Shown here piece by piece: positions 11,028 to 20,612 of a DNA stretch of 64,000 nucleotides. Position 1 is the first letter of the stretch. Every line of letters begins with the position of its first letter. Position numbers and translations under genes: made by a program. The notes beneath the pieces are model-generated. The model saw only the letters and a program-made list of their open reading frames with translations. It searched no databases and was not told the origin of the DNA. Source of the DNA: Ottelia alismoides (Eukaryota; Streptophyta; Magnoliopsida; Alismatales; Hydrocharitaceae); NCBI GenBank assembly GCA_037367405.1, contig JAZKJV010002958.1, positions 372,001 to 436,000 of the forward strand. Direction: 5' to 3'.

Positions 11028-11897
11028 ATGCAGACCAACAATTCGTCGTAGAGGTGGGCGAGCACAATTTCGAGGCAGAGGTGCTGCAACGCTCGCTGCA
11101 GCAGCCGGTGCTGGTGGATTTCTGGGCAGCCTGGTGCGCGCCCTGCAAGGCGCTGATGCCGTTGCTGGCAAAGCTGGCTGATGAGTATGCCGGCGGCTTC
11201 ATGCTGGCAAAGGTGAACACCGATGAGCACCAGCAGCTGGCAATGCAGTGCGGGATCCGCAGGCCTGCCGACGGTGATGCTGGTGAAGGACGGCCAGATC
11301 ATCGACGGTTTCGTGGGTGCACAGCCCGAAAGCGCCATTCGCGCGCTGCTCGACAAGCATGGTGTGCAGGCGGCGGGAAGCGAGGCGCCGCCGGCGCCGC
11401 TGTCTGTCAGTGAGCAGCTTGGTGGTGATCGCCAGCAGGCTATCGCAGTGCTGCGCGCGCAGCTGCAGGAGATGCCCGATGATGAAGCGTCGATGCTGGA
11501 ACTGAGCGAGCTGCTGATCGCCGAGGGCGACTACCAGGCGGCTGGCGAATGGGTCGCCCGGGTGCCGGAAGGCAAGGGTGGCGATCAGCTGGAGCGCGTG
11601 CAGGCGGCCCTGCGCCTGGCCGCACAGCTCGAGGGCGCGCCAGCCGACGAGGAACTGCGCCAGCGACTGGAAGGCAACGCACGCGACAGCGAGGCACAGT
11701 ACCTGCTGGCGCTGCGGCAGGCACTCGCCGGCGACCACGAGACCGCACTGGAGTCGCTGGTCGGGATCGTCACGCGTGACCGCAAGTATGGCGACGATGC
11801 TGCGCGCAAGGCGATGATCGAGATCTTCTCGATGCTGGGCGGCACTGGCCCAGTGGTGAAGCAGTATCGGAGTCGCCTGTATTCAGCCATGAACTAG
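11028..11897 (+). CDS. cnoX: Thioredoxin-TPR co-chaperone, YbbN/CnoX type (frameshifted)
   Basis: An N-terminal thioredoxin fold with WCAPC (VLVDFWAAWCAPCKALMPLL) is followed by a C-terminal helical TPR-like region of about 170 residues (ALAGDHETALESLVGIVTRD). This is the architecture of the hypochlorite-activated holdase CnoX/YbbN. The frame slips near 11262 between the CGIR and GLPTVMLVKDG segments. ATG 11028 (MQTNNS) needs a further one-base correction to join the conserved frame; no other good start is seen. The total of about 289 residues agrees with the E. coli protein (284). Cytoplasmic. Confidence 0.82.
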
Positions 11898-12175
11898 GAA
11901 GTCTCGACGGTTCCGTCCAGGAGTTTCCCGAGCGCGGCAGTCGACACGGTGCTCCGTGTGGACGGCCTCCATCCGGCTGTGTCGGAAACCGCCACGGTAG
12001 CGACGTTCAAGCTCGAACCTGACGGGTTCGGCTGCTCCCCGCGTTCGCCGCTTTGCGCGCCGGGACGCAGCCCGCTTTCGACAGACCTCTGGAAAAATCG
12101 CCGGAGAATTTGGGTGGGCCACCGTTCACCACCACACTTCCCTGTGTCGTGGAGGCTCTTCATTCCTTCTGGTAC

Positions 12176-12658
12176 CTAACCGTTCTGGCGGATATGGCTC
12201 AGCAGTTCCGGGCTGGCACGGCCATCGACGACCAGGCCGTTCTGCCGCTGGTAGCTGCGAATGGCGGTGGCGGTCTTCGGTCCGGCGACGCCATCGATCG
12301 GGCCGCGGTAGTAGCCGAGGCTGCGCAATGCGCTCTGCAGATCGCGCACGGTCGAGGCACCGCCGCCGCTGTATGAATACTGCTTGGTCGCCGTCTGTGC
12401 CGGCGCGGCCGCCTGGCCCTGCTTCCAGGCCGGCTTGCCGAGGTTGATCTGATCCTCGCGGGTAAGCGCGCCGGTCAGGCCGCCGGCCGTGGCACCGATC
12501 ACCGCGCCCTGCAGTACCGTCATGCCGGTGACGGCACCGAGCACCGCACCAGCACTGGCGCCAATCCCTGCGCCACTGACACCGCGCTCGCCCGGCGTCG
12601 AGCCGCAGCCGCCCAGCACCAGACTCGATGTCAGCACGCAGATGGTCAATGTTCTCAT
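12176..12658 (-). CDS. Glycine-zipper lipoprotein with peptidoglycan-binding domain
   Basis: 160 residues. A lipobox (LVLGGC) puts lipidated Cys at residue 18. Residues about 27-65 are a glycine-zipper segment (GAGIGASAGAVLGAVTG). The C-terminal 60 residues are a PG_binding_1 repeat (VRDLQSALRSLGYYRGPIDG, then AIRSYQRQNGLVVDG). Expected in the outer membrane, touching peptidoglycan. Intact. It is transcribed divergently from kup, which starts 322 bp away. Confidence 0.85.
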   Translation of the reverse strand: MRTLTICVLTSSLVLGGCGSTPGERGVSGAGIGASAGAVLGAVTGMTVLQGAVIGATAGGLTGALTREDQINLGKPAWKQGQAAAPAQTATKQYSYSGGGASTVRDLQSALRSLGYYRGPIDGVAGPKTATAIRSYQRQNGLVVDGRASPELLSHIRQNG

Positions 12659-12980
12659 CGCATTTCTCCGCTTCGTTGATCAATTCGATTGGACCCGGCT
12701 CAGACCGCGGTCGATTGCGTGAAGTGTATGAACTGGCCGTGGCGCAGCTTTGTGATTGACAGCGCAAAACCGGGCAACGGCGAGTTGGCACCTTCGCCCC
12801 CAGGCTGGTTCACGATCGGCCGGCTTCTTGCAGCACGGCCGGCCATCTGCCTGTTTTCAGCACCGGCTTTCAACTATACTGCGCCGCGACATCGGCAGCG
12901 GTGAACAGCGCGACGGTGGCAGTGCTTATACGCAAGATGCGCCAGACAATCACAACGAACTGCGCCGACGGTAGCGTGCG
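12659..12980. promoter_or_regulatory. Intergenic region between the lipoprotein gene and kup
   Basis: No gene seen in these 322 bp. A TATACT hexamer at about 12876-12881, set in a slightly AT-richer patch, is a candidate -10 box for kup about 100 bp upstream of its ATG; no convincing -35 partner is visible. An inverted GGCCGGC / GCCGGCC pair lies near 12818-12843. No riboswitch was recognised. Confidence 0.35.
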
Positions 12981-14872
12981 ATGAAGCGTAGCGACCGCAA
13001 CCACCGCGCGGCCGGGCTCCCGGCGCTGGCGCTCGGTGCGCTGGGCGTTGTCTATGGCGACATCGGCACCAGCCCGCTGTACGCGCTGCGCGAGTGCTTC
13101 CTCTCCGAACACCATTCACTGCCGGTCAGCGAGGCCAATGTGCTGGGCATCCTGTCGGTGATGACCTGGGTGCTGATCCTCATCATCTCCATCGAGTACG
13201 TCGTCTTCATCCTGCGCGCCGACAACCGTGGTGAAGGCGGCATCCTGGCGTTGATGGCGCTGGTGGTCGGGCGCGCCCGCAAGCAGTCTCGAACCAAGCC
13301 GCTGTTCGTGTTCCTTGGCCTGGTTGGCGCGGCGCTGCTGTTCGCCGATGCGATGATTACCCCGGCAATCTCGGTGTTGAGTGCGGTTGAGGGCCTGAAG
13401 GTCGAGACCGAATTGTTCCAGCCATACGTGGTCCCGATCGCGGTGCTGATCCTGATCGCGCTCTATCTCTCGCAGCGCGTCGGCACGGCCAGCATCGGCG
13501 CGGTGTTCGGTCCGATCATGATGCTGTGGTTCGGCACGCTTGGGTTCATCGGCCTCGGCCATGTGATCGAGGCGCCATGGGTGCTTAAGGCGCTGAATCC
13601 CGTCTATGCGGCACGCCTGTTCATCGACAACGGCTGGCTCGCCTTCAAGGTGATGGGGTCGGTCTTCCTGGTGGTCACCGGCGGCGAGGCACTCTACGCC
13701 GACATGGGGCATTTCGGTCGCAGGCCGATCCAGTTTGCCTGGTTCAGCCTGGTGCTGCCGGGGCTCGCACTCAACTACTACGGCCAGGGTGCGGTGCTGC
13801 TGCAGTCCCCGGAGGTGTTGCCCAGCCTTTTCTATCGCACGGTGCCCGAGTGGGCATTGCTGCCATTGGTGGCGATGGCCACCGCGGCGACGGTGATCGC
13901 TCGCAGGCGGTGATCTCGGGCGCCTTTTCGGTGGCCAACCAGGGCGTGCAGCTCGGTTCCTGCCACGTCTGACGATCAAGCAGACCTCCGAGAAGACCAT
14001 TGGCCAGATCTATCTGCCAGCGGTCAACTGGCTATTCATGCTCGGCACGCTGGGCTGGTGCTGAGCTTCCAGGAGTCCGGTCGACTGGCGGCGGCCTATG
14101 GCGTGGCGGTGTCGACCACAATGCTGGCGACGACGCTGTTCCTGTCGTTCGTTGCCCGGCGGGTGTGGCAATGGTCGCTGCCGGCCTCGATCCTGGTGTC
14201 GCTGCCGTTTCTCTGCATCGATATCACCTTCTTTACCTCGAATCTGCTGAAGATCCCCGCCGGTGGCTGGCTGCCGGTGGTGTTCGCGGTGTTCATCTAC
14301 CTGATCATGGATACCTGGAAGAAGGGCAGGGATCTGCTGCGGGCAAAACTTGCCGAGGAGCATTTCGAGATCGAGCTGTTCCTTGCCAGCATCGCCAACA
14401 GCGGGCCGACCCGGGTAGCCGGCACGGCGGTGTTCCTGACCCCGGACACCGGCGGCATCCCGCGCTCGCTGCTGCACAACCTCAAGCACAACAAGGTGCT
14501 GCACGAGACAGTAATCCTGCTGACCGTGGGAAACGGAGCGCATTCCCTTTGTGCCGGAGGAGGGAGCGGGTGGAGTTCGAGGCCCTCGGCATGGGCATGC
14601 ACCGGATGCGCGTCAGCTATGGTTTTCGCGAGCAGCCGGACGTGCCGGCGATGATGGAGAAGATCGACCCGGCGGTGTTCGCCTACGAGCCGATGGACAC
14701 GACCTTCTTCCTCGGCCGCGAGACGATCATCGTCGGCGACGGCACTTCGAGGTTGTCGCGCTGGCGGCGGATGCTGTTCTCGGTGATGGCGCGCAATGCA
14801 CTCAGTGCGGCGAGCTTCTTCAGCCTGCCGCCGAATCGCGTCGTCGAGGTCGGTTACCAGATCGAACTGTGA
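12981..14872 (+). CDS. kup: Kup-family potassium:proton symporter (about five frameshifts)
   Basis: The KUP signature LGVVYGDIGTSPLYALREC lies at residues 21-39; ADNRGEGGILALMAL, FADAMITPAISVLSAVEG and the G-rich helix VVTGGEALYADMGHFG follow. About twelve membrane helices, then a cytoplasmic C-terminal domain ending VVEVGYQIEL. Single-base faults near 13900, 13957, 14056, 14527 and 14568 interrupt an otherwise perfect protein of about 630 residues; several lie in short runs such as TTT read as TT. Imports K+ in the inner membrane. Convergent with motB, 32 bp apart. I regard it as an intact gene in the organism. Confidence 0.9.
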
Positions 14873-14904
14873 GGCGCTGATTGCGCCACTGCGACAGCCC
14901 CCGC

Positions 14905-16001
14905 TCAGGCATCGGGACTGTCAGCGTCTCCGGTGTTGTCTACTTCCGCACCAACATTCCCGGTATCGGCATCTTCCTCTTCGACCGGTTCTGGTTTCGG
15001 CTTGGTCTTCTTGGCCGGCGGCTTGGTCGTGGTGGCGCCGTTTTTCTTGGTGGTTGCTGAAAGCGGCTTGCCGGCCGCCGGCTTCTTCGCCGGCTGGACC
15101 TTGCCCTCGCCCTCGGACATCGCCTTCTCGGTGGCCTTGTTCATCACCACGATGCTGATGCGGCGGTTGATCGGGTTGTACGGGTTTTTCTTGTCGAACA
15201 GCACCGAGTGCTCAACCCGACGACACGGCCGATCTTGTGCTCGGCGAGGCCGGCGTCGGTCAGTGCGCGACGCGCGGCATTGGCGCGATCGGCGGACAGT
15301 TCCCAGTTGCTGTAGCCGTTCTCGCCGGCAAACGGCGTGCGGTCGGTGTGGCCGGAGAGGCTGATGCGGTTCGGTGACTTGTTGATCACCTTGGCCACCT
15401 CCTTGAGGATGGTCTCGGTGTAGTCCTTCAGGCTCGCGCTGCCGCTGGCGAACATCGGCCGGTTCTCCTTGTCGACGATCTGGATGCGCAGGCCCTCGCT
15501 GGTGATGTCGAGCAGCAGCTGGTCCTTGAACGGGGCCAGTGCCTGTCCGGCGGCCATGCTCTTTTTCAGATCCTCGAACATCGACTCCATCCGATCCATT
15601 TCCTTCTTGCGTGCCGACTCCTCCTTCTCCGCCTCCTCGATCTCCTCGAGCGTGGCCTTGCCCTGCTCGAGGTCGGACTCATCGAGGTTGTCGACGTCGG
15701 TGGGCTGGTTGTGCTGCAGCGGCTTGTCGCCCTCGCCGGTCGGGATGTCCATCTCGCCGCCGTGCTTGATCATGCTGGTGCTGGCGCCGCCAGGACCCTG
15801 CACCGCGCTCGGATTGTTGAAGTAGTCGGAGATCGCCGCCTTCTGCTCGGGCGTGGTCGAACCGAGCAGCCACATCAGCATGAAGAAGGCCATCATCGCG
15901 GTCACGAAGTCGGCGAACGCCACCTTCCAGGCGCCACCATGGGCGCCATGGACGTTCTTCTTGATCTTCTTGATGATGATTGGCGCGTTATCGTTCGCCA
16001 T
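14905..16001 (-). CDS. motB: Flagellar motor stator protein MotB (one frameshift)
   Basis: A single N-terminal helix carries the proton-binding Asp at residue 31 (AFADFVTAMMAFFMLMWLL). A plug/linker region rich in Glu (DLEQGKATLEEIEEAEKEE) and an OmpA-like peptidoglycan-binding domain (SLSGHTDRTPF, NWELSADRANAARRAL) follow. A one-base fault near 15210 precedes the INRRISIVV strand, which continues in the next frame. The tail after residue 310 is unusually long and low in complexity, Lys/Pro/Thr-rich then acidic, ending at TGA 14905. It follows motA by 37 bp. Confidence 0.92.
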
Positions 16002-16038
16002 CGCCTGTCCCCGTTATCCCCGCACTGCCGGCCGCGCG

Positions 16039-16896
16039 CTAGCTCTTCTTCTGCTTCACGTGTGCTTCGAGTTCCTTGAAGCTCGGCCGCTCGGTGTGGA
16101 ACACGGCCTTGCGGCCAAACTCCACGGCAACCTGCGGTGCATAGCCCTGCAGCGAGGCGACCAGCGTGGTCTTCAGTACCTTGTAGAACTGCGACTCGTC
16201 GCGGCCGATGTGTTCCATCAGCGTCGAGAACGGGCCGAAGAACCCGTAGGCGAACAGGATGCCGAGCAGGGTACCTACCAGTGCCACCGCGACGTGGTGA
16301 CCGAGTTCCTCCGGCGGGCCGCCGAGGTGGCTCATCGTGATCACGATGCCGAGCACCGCGGCGACGATGCCGAAGCCCGGCAGGCCATCGGCGATACGCG
16401 AGATCGCTGCCGGATACTGGTGTGCCTCTTCATGGTGCGTTTCGAGTTCGACGTCCATCAGGTTCTCGAGCTCGATCGCATTCATGTTGCCGCCGACCAT
16501 CATCCGCAGGTAATCGGTGATGAAATCGGTGGCGTGGTGATCGTGCTGGATCGCCGGGAACTTGCTGAAGATGGCGCTCTTCTCCGGCTCCTCGACATCG
16601 GCCTCCAGCGCCATCAGGCCCTCCTTGCGAGCCTTGGTCAGCAGCTCGTACATCAGCGCCAGCGCGTCCATGTACAGGGCCTTCTTGTACTTCGAGCCCT
16701 TGAAGATGCCGCCCAGCTTGCCGAGCGCGGCCTTGATGACCTTGATCGGGTTGGAAATGATGAAGGCACCGAAGGCTGCACCAAGAATGACCAGCAGTTC
16801 GTATGGCTGGATCAGTGCCGCAACATGGCCGCCGGACAGCACGAAGCCGGCCAGAATGCAGCCCATCATGACCACCATGCCAAGAATCGCGTTCAT
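16039..16896 (-). CDS. motA: Flagellar motor stator protein MotA
   Basis: 285 residues, intact. Four helices with a large cytoplasmic loop between helices 2 and 3. The segments ISRIADGLPGFGIVAAVLGI and GGPPEELGHHVAVALVGTLL hold the conserved prolines and helix 3-4 residues of the proton channel. With MotB it forms the stator that drives flagellar rotation. Start ATG 16896 has GAGGGG upstream. A perfect sigma-28 promoter sits about 45 bp upstream, so motAB is likely a late-class flagellar operon. No other flagellar genes are in the window. Confidence 0.95.
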   Translation of the reverse strand: MNAILGMVVMMGCILAGFVLSGGHVAALIQPYELLVILGAAFGAFIISNPIKVIKAALGKLGGIFKGSKYKKALYMDALALMYELLTKARKEGLMALEADVEEPEKSAIFSKFPAIQHDHHATDFITDYLRMMVGGNMNAIELENLMDVELETHHEEAHQYPAAISRIADGLPGFGIVAAVLGIVITMSHLGGPPEELGHHVAVALVGTLLGILFAYGFFGPFSTLMEHIGRDESQFYKVLKTTLVASLQGYAPQVAVEFGRKAVFHTERPSFKELEAHVKQKKS

Positions 16897-16942
16897 TGCC
16901 CCTCATCCCATTGAACGGAGAATTGCGTCTCCCACGGGGTGT

Positions 16943-16969
16943 TTATCGGCATTTGGACCGATTTCTTTA
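16943..16969 (-). promoter_or_regulatory. Sigma-28 (FliA) promoter of motAB
   Basis: Read on the minus strand, TAAA (16969-16966), exactly 15 bases, then GCCGATAA (16950-16943). This matches the FliA consensus TAAA-N15-GCCGATAA without mismatch. Transcription would begin about 16935, leaving a leader of roughly 40 bases before the motA ATG. Confidence 0.9.
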
Positions 16970-17077
16970 TCGCAGGTCCAGGCCGGTGCCGCGGCGGCCG
17001 GGGTTGCCTTTCGTCGGCACCGCGCTTCGCGATACACTGCCCCGGCGCGTGGAGATATCACCCAAGGAATCAATAGA

Positions 17078-18487
17078 ATGAAGAATCTGTTCCGCACCAA
17101 GCCGCTGACGCCGGAAAACCACGGCCAGAGCGGCTTGAAGCGCTGCCTGACCGCCTTCGACCTGACCCTTCTCGGCATTGGCGCCATTATCGGCACCGGC
17201 ATCTTCGTGCTGACCGGCATTGCCGCAGCGACCCAGTCAGGGCCGGCGGTGGTGCTGTCCTTCGTCGTTGCCGGCATCGCCTGTACCTTCGCGGCGCTGG
17301 CCTATGCGGAGCTGTCGGCCTGCGTGGGCGGTTGCGGCAGCGCCTACGGCTACAGCTACGCCGCCTTCGGCGAGCTGTTCGCGTGGATCATCGGCTGGGA
17401 CCTGATCCTGGAGTACGGCGTATCGGTGGCGGCGGTGGCCAACGGCTGGTCCGGATACTTCGGCAAGGTGCTCGGCCTCATCGGGCTGACCATCCCCGAG
17501 GTGTGGACCAAGGCTCCGAAGATGGGGGGCTACATGAATCTGCCGGCGATGGTGATCGTGTTCCTGCTGATGGTGCTGCTTATCATCGGGGTCAAGGAGA
17601 GCGCGCGCACCAATGCCGCGGCGGTGGCGATCAAGCTGACGACGATCGCCTTCTTCATTGCAGTGGCGGTGTTCAACGTGAATCCGGAGAACTGGTCGCC
17701 GTTCATGCCGTTCGGCTGGTTCGGTCACGATGAGGCCGGCAAGCCGATTGGCGTGCTGGCCGGTGCCTCGCTGGTGTTCTTCGCTTACGTTGGATTCGAC
17801 GCGGTATCGACGGCCGCCGAGGAGGCGCGCGATCCGAAGCGCGACCTGCCTATCGGCATCATCGGCTCGCTGGTGTTCTGTACCGCGGTCTACATCATCG
17901 TCTCCGGGCTGCTGACCGGCGTGGTGCCGTATTCGTCGCTGAATGTCTCCTACCCGGTGGCCTTTGCGCTGGAGAAGGTCGGCATCCAGTGGGCATCGGG
18001 CCTGGTGGCCGCCGGTGCCTTCATGGGCCTGACGACGGTGATGCTGGTGCTGTACTACGGCCTGACCCGCATCCTGTTCGCGATGGGGCGCGACGGCCTG
18101 CTGCCCTCATACCTGAGTGTCGTCAATCCGCGCACACAGACACCGGTGCGGGTGATCGTCATCAGCGGCGTGGTGATGATGATCATCGCCGGTTTCATTC
18201 CCCTTGGCGAACTCGCTGAACTGGTCAACATCGGCACGCTGGCAGCGTTCGTGATGGTTTGTATCGGTGTGATCGTGCTGCGCCGTACCCGGCCGGACCT
18301 GCCGCGGCCGTTCGTCACGCCTTTCAGCCCGCTGTTCCCGATCCTCGGCGCACTGTCATGCGGTGCGCTGATGGCGTTCCTGCCACTGATGACATGGATC
18401 CGCTTCGTGGCCTGGCTGGCAATCGGTCTGGTGGTCTACTTCCTTTATTCGATGCATCACAGCCGGCTGGAGGCAGAGGCCGCCTGA
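17078..18487 (+). CDS. APC-family amino acid permease (cationic amino acid transporter type)
   Basis: 469 residues, intact, ATG 17078 with AAGGA upstream. Helix 1 carries GIGAIIGTGIFVLTGIAAA. Helix 3 has AELSACVGGCGSAYGYSYA; the helix-6 motif is FFAYVGFDAVSTAAEEARDP, typical of the YfnA/CAT branch. Twelve or more membrane segments. Inner-membrane amino acid uptake or exchange. It is divergent from motA with 180 bp between, and followed 20 bp later by a REP pair. Confidence 0.92.
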   Translation: MKNLFRTKPLTPENHGQSGLKRCLTAFDLTLLGIGAIIGTGIFVLTGIAAATQSGPAVVLSFVVAGIACTFAALAYAELSACVGGCGSAYGYSYAAFGELFAWIIGWDLILEYGVSVAAVANGWSGYFGKVLGLIGLTIPEVWTKAPKMGGYMNLPAMVIVFLLMVLLIIGVKESARTNAAAVAIKLTTIAFFIAVAVFNVNPENWSPFMPFGWFGHDEAGKPIGVLAGASLVFFAYVGFDAVSTAAEEARDPKRDLPIGIIGSLVFCTAVYIIVSGLLTGVVPYSSLNVSYPVAFALEKVGIQWASGLVAAGAFMGLTTVMLVLYYGLTRILFAMGRDGLLPSYLSVVNPRTQTPVRVIVISGVVMMIIAGFIPLGELAELVNIGTLAAFVMVCIGVIVLRRTRPDLPRPFVTPFSPLFPILGALSCGALMAFLPLMTWIRFVAWLAIGLVVYFLYSMHHSRLEAEAA

Positions 18488-18506
18488 CCACCGATGCCGA
18501 CGACCC

Positions 18507-18574
18507 GTAGGAGCGAGCGCAGCTCGCGAATGGGGCAATCACCGACCCCGTTCGCGAGCTGCGCTCGCTCCTAC
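18507..18574. repeat. REP pair (type A, inverted)
   Basis: GGAGCGAGCGCAGCTCGCGA unit at 18507-18530 and its inverse at 18551-18574 around a 20-base spacer; the pair forms a long hairpin. The last bases of the right unit (CTAC) are the minus-strand stop codon of mtgA. Confidence 0.92.
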
Positions 18575-19290
18575 AGCTTTTGCAGATAGTCGATGCCGCC
18601 AAGCTGTCGCATCTGCCGTTCGATCCAGGCACGGCGACCGATGACATACTTCGAGGGTTTGTCGGCCCGCAGCGCCACCGGATTCGGCAACACGGCAGCC
18701 AGCAGCGCGGCATCCCGCGCGCCGAGTTCGCCAGGCGGTTTGCGCAACAGGTGGGTTGCCGCCGCCGCTACTCCATAAACGCCATCGCCGAACTGGGCAA
18801 TGTTCAGATACACCTCCAGCGTGCGCCGTTTCGACCACATCATTTCGATCAGCGCGGTGAACCATGCCTCCAGCCCCTTGCGCACGAAGCTGCGACCGGA
18901 CCACAGGAACAGGTTCTTCGCCACCTGTTGGGAGATCGTGCTGGCGCCGCGGACCTGCCGGTGCGACTGATTGTGTTTCCACGCCTCGCGTATCGCCTTG
19001 AGATCGAAGCCGGCATGCTCAGGGAACAGCTGATCCTCGGCGGCGATCACCGCCAATGCCGCATAGGGCGAGAGCTTCTCCCAGTTCAGCCACAGGTAGC
19101 GTGTCTGGTAGTCGGTGCGGTCGGCACGCCACGCATCCCAGCGTGCATGCAGCATGAACGAGGTGGTCGGCGGGTTCACATGCCCGAGCAGGAACACCGG
19201 GCCGGCGGTCAGCACGAGGAAGGCCGAGAGCAGCAGCGCGAGGATGCGCAGTGGTCGCCAGCGGCCACCAGCGCGGCGCGGCGTGGCCAT
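18571..19290 (-). CDS. mtgA: Monofunctional biosynthetic peptidoglycan transglycosylase
   Basis: Polymerises lipid II into glycan strands (GT51 family) at the outer face of the inner membrane. One N-terminal helix (ILALLLSAFLVLTAGPVFLLG) precedes the GT51 domain. The catalytic Glu motif AAEDQLFPEHAGFD and the second motif GASTISQQVAKNLFLW are present, then the RTLEVYLNIAQFGDGVYG motif. Start ATG 19290 gives 239 residues, matching E. coli MtgA (242). Another in-frame ATG lies at 19323. The stop TAG is formed by the edge of the REP element. Confidence 0.93.
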   Translation of the reverse strand: MATPRRAGGRWRPLRILALLLSAFLVLTAGPVFLLGHVNPPTTSFMLHARWDAWRADRTDYQTRYLWLNWEKLSPYAALAVIAAEDQLFPEHAGFDLKAIREAWKHNQSHRQVRGASTISQQVAKNLFLWSGRSFVRKGLEAWFTALIEMMWSKRRTLEVYLNIAQFGDGVYGVAAAATHLLRKPPGELGARDAALLAAVLPNPVALRADKPSKYVIGRRAWIERQMRQLGGIDYLQKL

Positions 19291-19553
19291 CGATCGGCGG
19301 CGGCGGTCTGGGTCCGGATGCATGCGCATGCTGGTTCGGTGACGGAGTCGATGGGCGTTCGGGGTGTGCGGGACCGCGTTCTCCGCGTGCTCATGGCGCC
19401 GGCACTGTCGCGCTATTCTAGCAGCATGCTGAGAGGCGATTTTCCGTCGCTTTCCAGCATGCAGCAGCGAAAGCGCGTTTTTCTCCATGCCCGGTGCGTC
19501 AGATCTGTGATTGCGCGATGGACGCCGGCACACCCGCAGCCTGGCAGCCAGCG

Positions 19554-20612
19554 ATGAGCGAGATCGTGTGCGCATGCCGCGCCGGATTCGAACAGGACTG
19601 CAGTGAAGAGATCGTGGCCCGTGCCGGCGCTGCCGGCTGGCGGCCCGGCGAGGCGGTTGCCGAGCCCGGCCGTGGGCTGGTCACCGTGCCACTTGCCGGG
19701 GGCGCGATGCCGCTCGCTGCGCTATCGGCGCTGACGCAGCCGTGGCCGGTGTTCGCGCGCGAGGTAATCGTCGCCCGTGCCGAGTTGCGATCGATGCCGA
19801 GCGGCGATCGTGTCAGCGCGATCGTTGCCGCTGCCGCGGCGCTCGGCAGCTGCGGCGATGTCTGGATCGAGACCACCGATGCCGAGGCCACCCGGCCGCT
19901 GCTTCCGCTGTGCCGATCGCTGCTGCCGCCATTGCGGGAGGCCCTGCGCAAGCGTGGCGTCCTGCAGGAAGAGGAAGGCCTGCCGAGGCTGCATGTGTTC
20001 TTCAGTGGCTCGACCAGTGCGTGGATCGGGCTGGCGATGCCGGCACATGCCGCGCGCTGGCCGATGGGCATTCCGCGGCTGAAGATGCCGCGCGAGGCGC
20101 CCAGCCGCTCGGTGCTGAAGCTCGACGAGGCGCTGCTGGTGTTCCTCGACGACGGCGAGCGCGGGCGGCTGCTCCGCGCCGGCCTGAAGGCCGTTGACCT
20201 GGGCGCCGCGCCGGGCGGCTGGAGCTGGCTGCTGGCCCAGCATGGGCTGCGCGTCACCGCGGTGGACAACGGTCGGATGGCCGGGCAGGTGATGAAGTCC
20301 GGCCTGATCGAGCATCGACGCGAGGACGGCTTTGCGTTCCGGCCGCGCCAGCGGGTTGACTGGCTGGTCTGCGACATCGTCGAGCAGCCGCAGCGCGTCG
20401 CCCGGCTGGTGAGTCGCTGGTTTGCCGAGCGCTGGTGCCGGCAGGCGATTTTCAACCTCAAGCTGCCGATGAAGAGGCGCCACGCCGCGGTGATGCAGGC
20501 GCGGGCGACGATCGAACAGGCGCTGCCAGCGCGCAACTATGCGTTGCAGTTCCGCCAGCTCTACCATGATCGCGAGGAAGTGACGGGCTACTATCGGGAC
20601 CTGCAGTCGTGA
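19554..20612 (+). CDS. rlmM: 23S rRNA (cytidine-2498-2'-O)-methyltransferase
   Basis: 352 residues. The N-terminal RNA-binding region starts MSEIVCACRAGFEQDCSEE, and the Rossmann methylase follows with SAM motif KAVDLGAAPGGWSWLLAQHG at about residues 214-233. DWLVCDIVEQPQRVARLV and the catalytic Lys segment FNLKLPMKRR are present. It methylates C2498 of 23S rRNA. RlmM is largely confined to gammaproteobacteria, which helps place the organism. Its stop overlaps the GTG of the next gene (GTGA), so the two are translationally coupled. Confidence 0.93.
   Translation: MSEIVCACRAGFEQDCSEEIVARAGAAGWRPGEAVAEPGRGLVTVPLAGGAMPLAALSALTQPWPVFAREVIVARAELRSMPSGDRVSAIVAAAAALGSCGDVWIETTDAEATRPLLPLCRSLLPPLREALRKRGVLQEEEGLPRLHVFFSGSTSAWIGLAMPAHAARWPMGIPRLKMPREAPSRSVLKLDEALLVFLDDGERGRLLRAGLKAVDLGAAPGGWSWLLAQHGLRVTAVDNGRMAGQVMKSGLIEHRREDGFAFRPRQRVDWLVCDIVEQPQRVARLVSRWFAERWCRQAIFNLKLPMKRRHAAVMQARATIEQALPARNYALQFRQLYHDREEVTGYYRDLQS

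Noticed and set aside
12981..14872. kup as a pseudogene
   Set aside because: Five single-base shifts, but every segment keeps full conservation and the faults fall among many similar ones in neighbouring genes; sequence error is more likely.
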